Shown here piece by piece: positions 9,641-19,616 of a DNA stretch of 64,000 nt. Within the stretch, counting starts at the first letter, position 1. Every line of letters begins with the position of its first letter. This DNA comes from Pectobacterium zantedeschiae (GTDB lineage: Bacteria; Pseudomonadota; Gammaproteobacteria; Enterobacterales; Enterobacteriaceae). The notes beneath the pieces were generated by a model. That model did not search any database. It was not told the origin of the DNA and saw nothing but the letters and a program-made list of their open reading frames with translations. The DNA lies in assembly GCF_004137795.1 (NCBI RefSeq), contig NZ_NWTM01000003.1:1-64000 (forward strand), given 5' to 3'. Made by a program: the position numbers and the translations under genes.

Positions 9641-10393
9641 ATGTCTGACGAGAAACCATTACGGGCGCGTGGTGTTGACCGGGTTATCGGTATTTTTCGC
9701 CAACTGCATATTGCTCGCCAGCCAATGGCCATGCGAGATCTGATCGAAGCGACGGGAGCACCACGTTCCAGTGTGTATGAACTGGTGAATTTGCTGAGTG
9801 AAGCGGGACTGTTGGAAGTAGATGACGATGGTATCGTATTCTTTGGGCGTGAAATGCACTACTACGGTGCGGATTATCTGGCGCATAATGACCTGATTCG
9901 CAGGGCGCATCAGCTGATGGTGGAAGTGGTGACACATCACGGCGAAACGGTGCAGCTCTGTATGCTGGAAGGTAATAAATACACCGTCGTACTGTCGGAA
10001 AGTAATGCCCACCCTTTCAAAATCACCTCAGATATTGGCGTACGCATTCCTATTCCCTGGACAGCAACCGGCCGTTTGCTGCTGAGTAACTGGTCAGATC
10101 GTGACATTCTTGACCTCATCCCGGAAGAGGATTATCGCCTGGCTAATGGGAAAATACTCGATAAGCAAGCGTTTCTTGATGATATACACCGAGCTGGCCA
10201 ACTGGGATATTGCCAGACTGAAGGGCTATCGGAGAGTTTTACCTGTTGCATGGCAGCACCGATTCGTTCACGTAATGGCCAGGCTATTGCCGCTATCTGT
10301 TTTATGATCAGCCGTGATACGCCGACAGATCGCCGTCAAATGCTGCTTGAAACACTGATTTCTTCCGGGAAAAAGCTTTCAGATTTTATCTGA
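9641..10393 (+). CDS. IclR-family transcriptional regulator
   Basis: A 250-residue regulator with an N-terminal winged helix (recognition region GAPRSSVYELVNLLSEAGLL, residues 37-56) and a C-terminal effector domain with IPIPWTATGRLLL and the GLSESFTCCMAAPIR segment typical of IclR ligand pockets. The start has a good AGGAGAG site 8 nt upstream. It is divergent from the RidA/ABC/dehydratase operon and is the obvious local regulator, probably responding to the imported amino acid or a catabolite. Confidence 0.88.
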   Translation: MSDEKPLRARGVDRVIGIFRQLHIARQPMAMRDLIEATGAPRSSVYELVNLLSEAGLLEVDDDGIVFFGREMHYYGADYLAHNDLIRRAHQLMVEVVTHHGETVQLCMLEGNKYTVVLSESNAHPFKITSDIGVRIPIPWTATGRLLLSNWSDRDILDLIPEEDYRLANGKILDKQAFLDDIHRAGQLGYCQTEGLSESFTCCMAAPIRSRNGQAIAAICFMISRDTPTDRRQMLLETLISSGKKLSDFI

Positions 10394-10407
10394 AAGCCAT
10401 CCTCATT

Positions 10408-10438
10408 GGATAAACCAGTGCTGCAAACAGGTTTATCC
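10408..10438 (+). terminator. Inverted repeat after the IclR gene, possible terminator
   Basis: A perfect 9-bp stem (GGATAAACC / GGTTTATCC) with a 13-nt loop begins 14 nt after the IclR stop. The tail is only weakly T-rich (TTACC), so termination strength is doubtful. Confidence 0.4.
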
Positions 10439-10501
10439 TTACCTCTACGCGATCGCTAGTGCAGTTAGCGCTCTTTGAAATCGGTTGTAGCACCTATTCA
10501 G

Positions 10502-10888
10502 CTATAGCGTTTCACTCTCTTCTGCTGATACCGACTCCGTCGCTTTTCTGCGACGCAGTTTCAGGCCAATCCAGAAAACCAATGCCACACACAGGATTGA
10601 AGGAATAAAGTTCGATCCAATGGCGGGATATTCAACGCGCACGATGGCGCTGTAAATCAATAGACCTAGCAGAAAACTGGCCGCTGCCAACATCGGAATA
10701 CCTTCCGGCATACTGTGGTGCAAATAGCGTTCATGCAGGCAATAGATGGACAATACCAGCGCAATCAGAGGAAAAATCGAGAACGGAACAATACTGCTGA
10801 ACAAGGCGGCGAATGCACCGTTGACGGATAAGCCCGCAACCAGCGCCAGAACCAGCGTACCTTTTTCTTGGTGAGGTTTTTCTGTCAT
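10502..10888 (-). CDS. yijD: YijD family inner-membrane protein
   Basis: A 128-residue hydrophobic protein with about four predicted membrane segments and a basic C-terminus (LKLRRRK). Sequence and position match YijD, a conserved inner-membrane protein of unknown function that follows fabR in enterobacteria. The gap from fabR is 32 nt and the two are probably cotranscribed. No catalytic motif is seen. Confidence 0.87.
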   Translation of the reverse strand: MTEKPHQEKGTLVLALVAGLSVNGAFAALFSSIVPFSIFPLIALVLSIYCLHERYLHHSMPEGIPMLAAASFLLGLLIYSAIVRVEYPAIGSNFIPSILCVALVFWIGLKLRRRKATESVSAEESETL

Positions 10889-10920
10889 GGTTTCTCCCTT
10901 CTCATGTTGGTATAGAGGAT

Positions 10921-11550
10921 TTATGGCACGGTAAAGCTACTATCGTGTTCTTTTCTGTACCAATAATAGGCACCTTTGGCGATCATTCGCAGTTGCAGCA
11001 CCAGTCGTTCTTCCAGTTGTTTACGCTGTTCCAGAGAAACATCCAGGGCTTCCGCTCCCGCACTGAAAACAATGGTCACCATCGCTTCTGACTGCGCTTC
11101 TGCAAAGCTGCGTGGAATATGGTTTTCCACCTCAAGATAATCCGCCAGTTCAGCAATAAAATGCTGAATCTCGCGTGCAACCGCCGCACGGAAGGCCGCC
11201 GATGTTCCTGAACGTTCACGCAGCAATAGCCGGAACGCATTCGGATTGTTACCGATAAATTCCATGAAGGTGGAAACCGACGTCCTGATTACGCTACCCG
11301 TTTTGGCGATACGTTGCCGGGCCTGCCGCATTAGCTGGCGCAGCATTAACCCGCTTTCATCAACCATTGTCAGCCCCAGCTCATCCACGTCACGGAAGTG
11401 GCGATAGAAAGATGTCGGCGCAATACCTGCTTCGCGAGCGACTTCACGCAGGCTCAAGCTGGCAAAACTGCGCTCAGCGCTTAACTGGCTAAATGCAGCT
11501 TCGATAAGGGAACGACGAGTCCGTTCTTTTTGTTGTGCTCTGACACCCAT
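10921..11550 (-). CDS. fabR: TetR-family unsaturated fatty acid synthesis repressor FabR
   Basis: TetR-type repressor that controls fabA and fabB in response to the unsaturated/saturated acyl pool. The N-terminal HTH ([20 protein letters not shown]) is practically identical to E. coli FabR, and the core including [19 protein letters not shown] is highly conserved. The start at 11550 (MGVRAQQ) gives the family N-terminus; the in-frame codon four residues upstream is less likely. It is divergent from sthA, with yijD downstream. Confidence 0.95.
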   Translation of the reverse strand: MGVRAQQKERTRRSLIEAAFSQLSAERSFASLSLREVAREAGIAPTSFYRHFRDVDELGLTMVDESGLMLRQLMRQARQRIAKTGSVIRTSVSTFMEFIGNNPNAFRLLLRERSGTSAAFRAAVAREIQHFIAELADYLEVENHIPRSFAEAQSEAMVTIVFSAGAEALDVSLEQRKQLEERLVLQLRMIAKGAYYWYRKEHDSSFTVP

Positions 11551-11761
11551 TATGCTGCCCAAATGATCTCTCCCCTTTCCAGAGGGGCACTATAGCAAAC
11601 TTTATTGTCCGCAGAATGAGACAAAGTTTGCCATATTAAGAATGTGAGAATCTGTTTCCTTATTAAAGGCAGGGATGATTGGGTTCTACCACAGTCGATG
11701 CTACAATCGCACAATGTTACAGTCGCGTTATTAATTTGTATAAAAACAGGTTTAACCTACC

Positions 11762-13168
11762 ATGACTCTAGAACATCAATTCGATTATGATGCCATCGTT
11801 ATTGGTTCCGGTCCCGGCGGTGAAGGTGCAGCGATGGGATTGTCCAAGCACGGTGCCAAAATTGCGGTGATTGAACGTCACTACAATGTCGGCGGCGGCT
11901 GTACCCACTGGGGTACGATTCCTTCCAAAGCCCTCCGCCATGCCGTCAGCCGTATTATCGAGTTCAACCAAAATCCCCTCTACAGTGACAACTCCCGCAT
12001 TATTCGCTCCTCATTTTCCGACATCCTGCGCCATGCCGACAGCGTCATTGGTCAGCAAACCCGTATGCGACAAGGATTTTATGAGCGTAATCAGTGTGAG
12101 CTGTTCTCCGGTGAAGCCAGCTTCATCGACGCCCATACGATTGCGGTTCACTACCCAGACAATACCCACGAAACGCTGACCGCTGCGAATATCATTATCG
12201 CGACCGGCTCGCGTCCGTATCATCCGGCAGAAGTCGACTTCAACCATCCGCGCATTTACGACAGCGACTCTATTCTGCAACTCGACCACGAACCTCAGCA
12301 CGTCATTATCTACGGTGCGGGCGTTATCGGCTGCGAATATGCCTCCATCTTTCGCGGTCTGAGCGTTAAGGTCGATTTAATCAACACTCGCGATAGGCTG
12401 CTGGCCTTTCTCGATCAGGAAATGTCGGATGCGTTGTCCTACCATTTCTGGAACAACGGCGTGGTTATCCGCCACAACGAAGAATTCGAAAGTATTGAAG
12501 GGCTGTCTGACGGCGTTATCGTCAATCTGAAATCAGGCAAAAAGATGAAAGCAGACTGCCTGCTCTATGCCAACGGACGCACGGGCAATACGGAAACGCT
12601 GGGGCTGGAAAATATTGGCCTGAGTACCGACAGCCGAGGTCAGCTCAAGGTCAACAGTATGTACCAGACGGCTCTGGCACATATTTATGCCATCGGTGAT
12701 GTCATCGGTTATCCCAGCCTGGCATCAGCGGCATACGATCAAGGTCGGCTCGCCGCGCAGGCGATCATCAAAGGTGATGCTAGCGCCCATCTGATCGAAG
12801 ATATCCCGACTGGTATTTATACCATCCCAGAAATCAGCTCCGTGGGGAAAACCGAGCAAGAGCTCACCGCGATGAAAGTGCCTTATGAAGTTGGTCGGGC
12901 ACAGTTCAAACATCTGGCACGGGCGCAGATTGTTGGGATGAATGTGGGGAGTTTGAAGATTCTGTTTCACCGCGAAACGAAACAGATTCTGGGTATTCAC
13001 TGCTTTGGTGAGCGCGCCGCGGAGATTATCCACATCGGGCAGGCCATCATGGAACAGAAAGGTGAAGGTAATACTATCGAATATTTCGTTAATACCACCT
13101 TCAACTATCCAACCATGGCAGAGGCTTACCGCGTGGCGGCATTGAATGGACTTAACCGCTTATTTTGA
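11762..13168 (+). CDS. sthA: Soluble pyridine nucleotide transhydrogenase SthA
   Basis: FAD-dependent enzyme that moves reducing equivalents between NADPH and NAD+. It contains the FAD Rossmann motif [13 protein letters not shown], the [19 protein letters not shown] region (a single cysteine, not the CxxxxC pair of dithiol flavoproteins), the NAD(P) motif [12 protein letters not shown] and the ANGRTGNT and AIGDVIG motifs. Length is 468 against 466 residues in E. coli. The 3' end overlaps the convergent oxyR by 9 nt. Confidence 0.96.
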   Translation: MTLEHQFDYDAIVIGSGPGGEGAAMGLSKHGAKIAVIERHYNVGGGCTHWGTIPSKALRHAVSRIIEFNQNPLYSDNSRIIRSSFSDILRHADSVIGQQTRMRQGFYERNQCELFSGEASFIDAHTIAVHYPDNTHETLTAANIIIATGSRPYHPAEVDFNHPRIYDSDSILQLDHEPQHVIIYGAGVIGCEYASIFRGLSVKVDLINTRDRLLAFLDQEMSDALSYHFWNNGVVIRHNEEFESIEGLSDGVIVNLKSGKKMKADCLLYANGRTGNTETLGLENIGLSTDSRGQLKVNSMYQTALAHIYAIGDVIGYPSLASAAYDQGRLAAQAIIKGDASAHLIEDIPTGIYTIPEISSVGKTEQELTAMKVPYEVGRAQFKHLARAQIVGMNVGSLKILFHRETKQILGIHCFGERAAEIIHIGQAIMEQKGEGNTIEYFVNTTFNYPTMAEAYRVAALNGLNRLF

Positions 13169-14068
13169 CAGGTTTTCCATATAGCCCTGCATATGCTCGC
13201 GGATGGTATCAGCAAGCTGCTCATAGCGTCCGCGCAGCGGTGAACCAGGGCGATACACCAGCGCGATGGTACGTTTAGGCTCCGGTTTATAGCATGGCAA
13301 ATAGCAGACGCCATCACGCTCACGCTCACGCGGAACCGATAACGACGGCAGCAGCGTAATCCCGCTTCCGGCTGCGACCATGTTGCGCAATGTCTCCAGA
13401 CTCGTTGCCCGGAAATGCGTATCTTCATCCGCCCCAGCCTGAAAGCAGAAGCCCATTGCCTGATCGCGCAGACAGTGGCCATCTTCCAGCATCAGCAGCT
13501 TTTCACCCGCCAGATCGGACATCGCTACACGTTCGCGGTTCGCCCAAGGGTGATCCTGATAAATCGCCAGCTTCATCGGTTCGTCAAACAGAGGAACTTC
13601 GATAAAAGCCTCAGACTCTTTCACCATCGCCAGAATGGCGCAGTCCAGTTTGCCGCTGTCCAACTGGGCCAGCAGTTGATGTGTTTGCGCTTCGTGCAGA
13701 TACATTTCAAGCTTGGGGAACGTACGATGCAGCATCGGAATGATTTGCGGCAACAAATAAGGCCCCACGGTGGGAATCAGGCCAATGTGCAGCGGCCCAG
13801 ACATGGTTTCACCCTGCTGGCTCGCCATCTCTTTTAATACCTTGACCTCACGTAATACCGTTCGCGCTTGCTCAACCAACAGCAGCCCAGCCTGCGTAAA
13901 TAGTACCTTACGACTGGTTCGCTCCAGCAGCATTACCCCGAGCTCATCTTCCAGTTTACGAATCTGTCCACTGAGTGTTGGCTGACTTACATGGCAGGAA
14001 TCCGCCGCACGCCGAAAATGACGATGCTCCGCCAGCGCGACAAGATACTCTAAGTCCCGAATATTCAT
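13160..14068 (-). CDS. oxyR: Hydrogen-peroxide sensor regulator OxyR
   Basis: LysR-family activator of the peroxide regulon. It has an N-terminal HTH ([20 protein letters not shown]) and the redox cysteines nine residues apart in [12 protein letters not shown], equivalent to Cys199 and Cys208. The in-frame opening extends 25 codons upstream, but the ATG at 14068 ([10 protein letters not shown]) gives the conserved N-terminus and 302 residues. It converges on sthA with a 9-nt overlap. I could not recognise the divergent OxyS RNA that flanks oxyR in E. coli. Confidence 0.96.
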   Translation of the reverse strand: MNIRDLEYLVALAEHRHFRRAADSCHVSQPTLSGQIRKLEDELGVMLLERTSRKVLFTQAGLLLVEQARTVLREVKVLKEMASQQGETMSGPLHIGLIPTVGPYLLPQIIPMLHRTFPKLEMYLHEAQTHQLLAQLDSGKLDCAILAMVKESEAFIEVPLFDEPMKLAIYQDHPWANRERVAMSDLAGEKLLMLEDGHCLRDQAMGFCFQAGADEDTHFRATSLETLRNMVAAGSGITLLPSLSVPRERERDGVCYLPCYKPEPKRTIALVYRPGSPLRGRYEQLADTIREHMQGYMENLSK

Positions 14069-14225
14069 TATTATTCTCCTTATCATGATAGCTAACAGCG
14101 ATAGATAGGATATCAATGAACGATAATCCCTATCAACATCCAAAATGAATAATATATCCCACCGAAGCGTATCTATTTATTTCTACAAGAATAAAACAAT
14201 ATTTTTACGGTTTCGGTACCACTAG

Positions 14226-14462
14226 GGCATACCTACCAGCTTTCAGCCACGCTATAACAAGCGGACTGACATCTTCAAGCGATTTGGCATCGACAGCATT
14301 TTGTGTGCATCGATCAACGATACCCTCGCGATCCACACCAGGAAATCTGACCAGCAGGCGAAGCAATTAGCGATATGGGAATTGTTGGGCGGAAAAATAG
14401 AATTCGAACATTCAGAGGGAATGGCTAATCACATCGTAGGGAAGCCATCATACTGTTATTAG
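14226..14462 (+). pseudogene. Open stretch without start codon, possible remnant of an unidentified gene
   Basis: Seventy-eight codons run open between two TAG stops. The translation has ordinary protein composition (for example RTDIFKRFGIDSILCAS, then a Lys/Gln-rich part, then LAIWELLGGKIEFEH), but no ATG/GTG start or ribosome site is evident near the beginning. I do not recognise the family. It could be the decayed 3' end of a gene or chance coding-like sequence. Confidence 0.3.
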
Positions 14463-14592
14463 AAATAAAAATGATTAGCGATAAAACCATGCATTAGAGA
14501 TAAACGGTGGTTCAGGCCAGTGACGATTAGCAGAACTGCGCGAATAGGAATCTCATCCCTGAGACTCATCCCTTTCAAAGCCCCCACAAGCC

Positions 14593-14624
14593 GTAGATTC
14601 GGGTATTCCAATCCCTGAATCTAC
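14593..14624. terminator. Hairpin between oxyR and metF, possible terminator
   Basis: GTAGATTC / GAATCTAC form a perfect 8-bp stem, with GGG/CCC extending it across a one-base bulge. It lies 49 nt past the metF stop on the minus strand, where the following sequence is not T-rich. A CCCTTTTTCTT run follows about 20 nt later on the plus strand. Function is uncertain. Confidence 0.35.
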
Positions 14625-14672
14625 CGCAACTGCGTGACGGCCCTTTTTCTTCCTGAAATCTTGCGTATTGCC

Positions 14673-15608
<936 letters not shown>

Positions 15609-15610
15609 CT

Positions 15611-15634
15611 ACACGTCTATACGTTTAGACGTCT
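15611..15634. promoter_or_regulatory. MetJ operator (three tandem met boxes) of metF
   Basis: Three adjacent 8-mers, ACACGTCT, ATACGTTT and AGACGTCT, match the met-box consensus AGACGTCT at 7, 6 and 8 positions. They lie 42-65 nt upstream of the metF start. MetJ with S-adenosylmethionine binds tandem boxes cooperatively, so metF should be in the MetJ regulon. Confidence 0.9.
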
Positions 15635-15741
15635 ATATAGAAAATGACGTAATCCGCTTAAAGAGTCAACGTTTTTCAGCCCGACAGAGGTGATGATTGC
15701 TCACGGTAAATGAAAAAATTTCATGATGATCTTCCCGCAAG

Positions 15742-16045
15742 AGTGCTGTCTCTTATTCACATTGCTATGTCAACGTGGAGCCAGTTTCGTGCGCGATAAT
15801 ACCGTTATTTTCATGCTACCTCGTAGCATGCGCCCGACACGGGACGGCTCAAGCGCCACTCGCCCCGTGACCCCAGGCTTACGGCTAAATTATGCCGCTA
15901 CGCGGTTCCATCAGTGTTCTTGACCGCTAACCGAGCCGCCAGTGACGCGTTCCAGACGCGGCACTGGCTTTCGCGGCGTCCATGCCGCTCACTCGGCGCT
16001 CAAGCCCACTGATGCATAATTTTTACGCCGGATAACCGCAAAACC
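15742..16045 (+). repeat. Dispersed structured element, copy 1
   Basis: This roughly 304-bp block matches 61411-61716 over long stretches, with a divergent centre. It begins with CTGTCTCTTATTCACATTG and contains hairpins at 15812-15830 (CATGCTAC stem, CTC loop), 15838-15869 (CACGGG with CCCGTG), 15882-15897 (CGGC/GCCG around AATTAT), 15938-15968 (7-bp stem, A-G mismatch, 4-bp stem) and 15973-15988 (GCGGC/GCCGC, loop GTCCAT). The central hairpins keep shape but not sequence in copy 2. It has no convincing open frame. It could be a non-coding RNA, a MITE or both. Confidence 0.85.
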
Positions 16046-16092
16046 TTCACTCAGACTGCATAAAAAATGATTAAACCAAAGGGAACATGCCC

Positions 16093-16854
16093 TCAGCCAC
16101 AAGAGAAATCGTGAAAATGTACGGTGTGCCCGTCTTCCGTCGTCAGAAAAATAGCGTACTGCGGAGCCTCCAAACTGACTTCAAATCCAGGAGCGAAACG
16201 CAGGGCAGACTGATGATTGGTGCCGCGTATCGTACTGAATGACATTCCTCGCCAACTGCCGCTAGCAGGCCGATGCACGTGTCCTGCCGAAATATGCCGC
16301 ACATTACCGACGCGGTGGCATACCTGATACAGCGCGTCTGCGGCCTCGGGTGCCAACCTAACGCTATCAAGCGCTGGAAGCCCAATCGACACCGGTGGAT
16401 GGTGCAGGAACAGGAACACATTCTTTCCTTCAGCCGCCTGAAGCTGTTGCTCAAGCCATGCCAATCGCACGGAGCACAACGTTCCGGCCACTTCACCAGC
16501 ATGTAACGAGTCCAGCAGAATGACGCGATCATCTCCAACCGCCGTCACGCTCTGCACAAATCCGTTTTCATCCACCAGTGTCGGGAACTGAACCAGAAAC
16601 ATCTCCCGATCGTCGTGGTTCCCCATCGTCACACACCAGGGAACCTGTAATTCAGCCAGCGTCGATGCTAGAAAGGCATAGGATGCCGCACTTCCATCAT
16701 CGGACAGATCGCCAGAGATCACCACCAGATCGGCATCGCGGTGGTATGCGTTGATGTCGGCAATCGCCGCTTTCAGTTGCAGTTCGGGATCGCGACCGTG
16801 CAAGTTGCCGCCTTGTGCGGTCAAATGCAGGTCGGAAAGTTGAATCAGTTTCAT
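16093..16854 (-). CDS. Calcineurin-like metallophosphodiesterase (CpdA/GpdQ type)
   Basis: A 253-residue binuclear metal phosphodiesterase with the family motif series in order: SDLHL (D-x-H, residues 7-11), ISGDLSDDG, MGNHDDRE, FLHHPP and SAGHVHRP. These ligands suit cleavage of cyclic nucleotides or glycerophosphodiesters. Start at 16854 follows GAGGGTAACG, a good ribosome site; the frame extends far upstream into the LacI gene without support. As the last gene of the ABC/LacI operon it may process the imported phosphodiester, though the substrate is inferred only. Confidence 0.85.
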   Translation of the reverse strand: MKLIQLSDLHLTAQGGNLHGRDPELQLKAAIADINAYHRDADLVVISGDLSDDGSAASYAFLASTLAELQVPWCVTMGNHDDREMFLVQFPTLVDENGFVQSVTAVGDDRVILLDSLHAGEVAGTLCSVRLAWLEQQLQAAEGKNVFLFLHHPPVSIGLPALDSVRLAPEAADALYQVCHRVGNVRHISAGHVHRPASGSWRGMSFSTIRGTNHQSALRFAPGFEVSLEAPQYAIFLTTEDGHTVHFHDFSCG

Positions 16855-16901
16855 CGTTACCCTCGGTTTTGCTACCCACGCGCTGTCGCCCATCAATATC
16901 G

Positions 16902-17906
16902 TTACGCCGACTGGCGGCGGATTAATGGAGCGGCCACTTTCGCTCGGCACGCAGGTTCTTGTAGTTGAGACTGGCGTCGATCGAGCAACGCCAACGCCTG
17001 TGCCGCCATCGTTGCAGGATCCTGGCGAAACGTTGTCAACGCATAGGCATCCCACCCTGCCGCCGGAATATCATCAAACCCGATAACCATGAGATCCTGC
17101 GGAACGGTAAGCCCAAACTGCTTTGCGCGATCGATCACGCCAAATGCCACTAAATCGTTGACGCAGAACACTGCATCCGGTCTGGCGGCTTCCGGGAAAG
17201 AAAACAGCGTCTGCCCCACCGCCAGCCCATCGTCATAATCCGTATCACTACCGCGCACAACAGCCACGGGTAGCCCTAATGCGCGCGCCTCCTCACAAAA
17301 CGCCTGTTCACGTTCCATGATATTGGGCGTTGCCGAAGCCGCTCCGGCCAAAGCCAAACGCGTTCTGCCCGATGAGGCAAACAGCCGCGCCGCCATACGC
17401 GCGGCGGTGTCATTATCGATGTGTACGCTGTCACACGCAGGTTCATGCCGCCCAATAACAATCAGCGGCTGACCGTTTAGCTGTGCCAGTTCGACAAACT
17501 CTTTTGGCGGTGACCCCGAAAGCACAATCGTCGCTTCTGCCCGGTGACCAAATAGAATTGAACGCGCGGCAACCATCGCTTCTCGTACATGACCGGTATT
17601 AATGAGAACAGGAATTGAGCCGCGTTGAATTAACGCCTGCGATAGCTCCGCAACCAAATTGGCACGAAATCCGACTTCGGGATGCGTCACCACCAGCCCA
17701 ACCAGACGACTGCTGTTCGTCAACAGGCCACGCGCCAAATCGTTAACCTGATATCCCAGCTCCTGTGCCGCCGTCATCACTTTGGCATAGGTCGCAGCAG
17801 ACACGCTTGCGCCAGGGGTAAAACTGCGGGACACCGCCGAGCGCGATACGCCGGCCCGACGTGCGACATCCTGTGCGCTAACGTAGCCCGGTTTACCCAC
17901 CGTCAT
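16902..17906 (-). CDS. LacI-family transcriptional regulator
   Basis: A 334-residue repressor with an N-terminal LacI HTH (VSAQDVARRAGVSRSAVSRS, residues 9-28), hinge, and a periplasmic-binding-like core with GLVVTHPEVGF and VIGFDDIPAAGWDAY. Its ATG overlaps the stop of the upstream permease by 4 nt (ATGA), so it is made from the same operon it probably controls. The effector is unknown and would be expected to relate to the ABC importer ligand. Confidence 0.9.
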   Translation of the reverse strand: MTVGKPGYVSAQDVARRAGVSRSAVSRSFTPGASVSAATYAKVMTAAQELGYQVNDLARGLLTNSSRLVGLVVTHPEVGFRANLVAELSQALIQRGSIPVLINTGHVREAMVAARSILFGHRAEATIVLSGSPPKEFVELAQLNGQPLIVIGRHEPACDSVHIDNDTAARMAARLFASSGRTRLALAGAASATPNIMEREQAFCEEARALGLPVAVVRGSDTDYDDGLAVGQTLFSFPEAARPDAVFCVNDLVAFGVIDRAKQFGLTVPQDLMVIGFDDIPAAGWDAYALTTFRQDPATMAAQALALLDRRQSQLQEPACRAKVAAPLIRRQSA

Positions 17907-18709
17907 TTCCCTATCCTTGCCATAACGTCAGCCTTCAAAAAACGCTCTACGACCAGCATGAATAAGACAGAAGGAATCAGTAGTACCAGCGCGGTAATAG
18001 AGGCAATCTGATAGTTACCGCCCGCTCCTGCGGTATAGAGCAACAGTGGCATCATCTGCACATCCGGTGCTCCCACAAAATAGCTGCCAGTAAATTCATC
18101 CAACGATTCAAGGAAGACAAAAATGGCGGACGCCATCAGTCCCGGCATAGCTAGCGGTAAGGTAATATCAATAAAGGCACGCCACGGCCCGGCACCGATC
18201 GAACGTGCCGCCTGCTCCATTTCACGCCCCACCGCAGAGAACGCCGCCGAAGCAATCCAGACAGCAAATACCAGCCCGTGTACCGTATGAACCAGCACAA
18301 CACCCAGCAGCGTGCCATTCAGCCCCCACTGATAAAACAGACGGGCAATGTTGACGTACACCGTCAGGTTCGGAAACGCCTGCGGGATCAGGAATACCAG
18401 CAATATCAGGCCACGAGCGGGTAACGGCAGACGTGCCAACGCATATCCAGCCGGAATCGCCAGCGATAGCGAAGCCAGCACCGTGAACACCGCCACCAAC
18501 ACGCTATTCCCCAGCGCTTCCCAGGCTACACCGCGCGGTGAAAATACCCGCTTCCAGAAGGCAAAACCCCAGTCATTGGGCAGCAGGTGAGGATAGAACC
18601 ATTTTTCCGCTACCGACCACAGCAGGAGGTTCGCCAATGGTCCGAATATCAAGAAGATCAGCGTCCCCAGAATCAGCATCCTCGGGATCCACCACAGTAC
18701 GTTCTTCAT
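17903..18709 (-). CDS. ABC transporter permease (PotC/PhnV-like)
   Basis: A 268-residue inner-membrane protein of the binding-protein-dependent family with about six hydrophobic segments. The coupling motif is around EQAARSIGAGPWRAFIDITL, typical of spermidine/iron/phosphonate-type importers. The start has a GAGGGAGAAGG ribosome site and overlaps the upstream permease stop by 4 nt. It pairs with the permease at 18706-19545. Confidence 0.88.
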   Translation of the reverse strand: MKNVLWWIPRMLILGTLIFLIFGPLANLLLWSVAEKWFYPHLLPNDWGFAFWKRVFSPRGVAWEALGNSVLVAVFTVLASLSLAIPAGYALARLPLPARGLILLVFLIPQAFPNLTVYVNIARLFYQWGLNGTLLGVVLVHTVHGLVFAVWIASAAFSAVGREMEQAARSIGAGPWRAFIDITLPLAMPGLMASAIFVFLESLDEFTGSYFVGAPDVQMMPLLLYTAGAGGNYQIASITALVLLIPSVLFMLVVERFLKADVMARIGK

Positions 18710-19545
18710 GCCTTCTCCCTCATGTTCAAGCGGAGATAAATCACAGCAAACAGGCCGGTCATCAACAAGGAAATCACCCCCAGCGCATTCGCCACGCCAT
18801 AGTCACCGTAGGCGTTAATGCGGAAGGCAATATTGGCGGTTAGCATCGTCGGCGACTGAGCATTGATCATCATCGGCACGGACAGTACCGACATCATGGT
18901 GACGAAGGAGAGAATGAGCCCGGTGAGCAGCGTTTGCCCAACCTGGGGCACCACAATCTCACACAGAATACGCAGGCGCGATGCGCCTAAGTTACGAGCG
19001 GACTCTATCATCGTGCGATCCAACGACGCCATCGCACCCGCAACCAATAGCGCCACAAACGGCGTCTGTTTCCAGACGAAGGCGAACACGATGCCACGCC
19101 AGTCCAGCCAATTGCTGGCGCTGGCCATATCGACGATACCGAGCGTATCCAGCGCGCCATTCAGCCAGCCGTTTTTAGCCAGAAACGTGCGTAAAATTTG
19201 CCCGGTCACGATAAACGGGATAAACAGCGGCCAGCGATACACCCAACGTAGCAGCGCTACCATGCGCGGGCTTTCCCCCAGCGTCAGGTAGCCACCGATC
19301 AGGACGGACAGTAGACCGATCAGTAGCGTAGCAAGGCTCACAATCAGCAAGGTAAACAGGATATCGGGCAGATACAGCGTCAATGCCGTGACAAAATTAT
19401 CAATGCCCACGCCATTCTGACTGACAAACGCGCCCCCAACCGACAGCCCCAGCGGCGTGATAAAACAGACAGCCACCACCGCCAACGCGGGTAACACCAA
19501 CGCGATCCCCGCCAGTCGGGAAGATAATTGGGATACTTGCAACAT
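18706..19545 (-). CDS. ABC transporter permease (PotB/PhnU-like)
   Basis: A 279-residue multi-spanning permease with the cytoplasmic-loop motif ESARNLGASRLRILCEIVVP. The ribosome site GGAGACATTC precedes the ATG. Together with the next permease, the solute-binding protein and the ATPase it forms a family-1 type importer. It overlaps the second permease by 4 nt. Confidence 0.88.
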   Translation of the reverse strand: MLQVSQLSSRLAGIALVLPALAVVAVCFITPLGLSVGGAFVSQNGVGIDNFVTALTLYLPDILFTLLIVSLATLLIGLLSVLIGGYLTLGESPRMVALLRWVYRWPLFIPFIVTGQILRTFLAKNGWLNGALDTLGIVDMASASNWLDWRGIVFAFVWKQTPFVALLVAGAMASLDRTMIESARNLGASRLRILCEIVVPQVGQTLLTGLILSFVTMMSVLSVPMMINAQSPTMLTANIAFRINAYGDYGVANALGVISLLMTGLFAVIYLRLNMREKA

Positions 19546-19616
19546 GAATGTCTCCGCGCTCTGGCTTCATCCCGCCAGAGCGCCTGTAATACTAAAGGGT
19601 ATCTAAGCCAGTGGCA

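Larger units (their letters stand above)
14069..14672. other. Intergenic region between oxyR and metF
   Basis: About 600 bp carrying the oxyR promoter side (AT-rich, 14070-14215), a 78-codon open stretch without an ATG that may be a gene remnant (14226-14462) and a hairpin near the metF end (14593-14624). No sequence resembling OxyS was recognised on either strand. In E. coli argH and oxyS border oxyR here, so this junction is rearranged. Confidence 0.5.

Noticed and set aside
15723-15923. Short open frame inside copy 1 of the dispersed element
   Set aside because: It crosses the conserved hairpins and is not preserved in copy 2, so it is not a coding sequence of the element.
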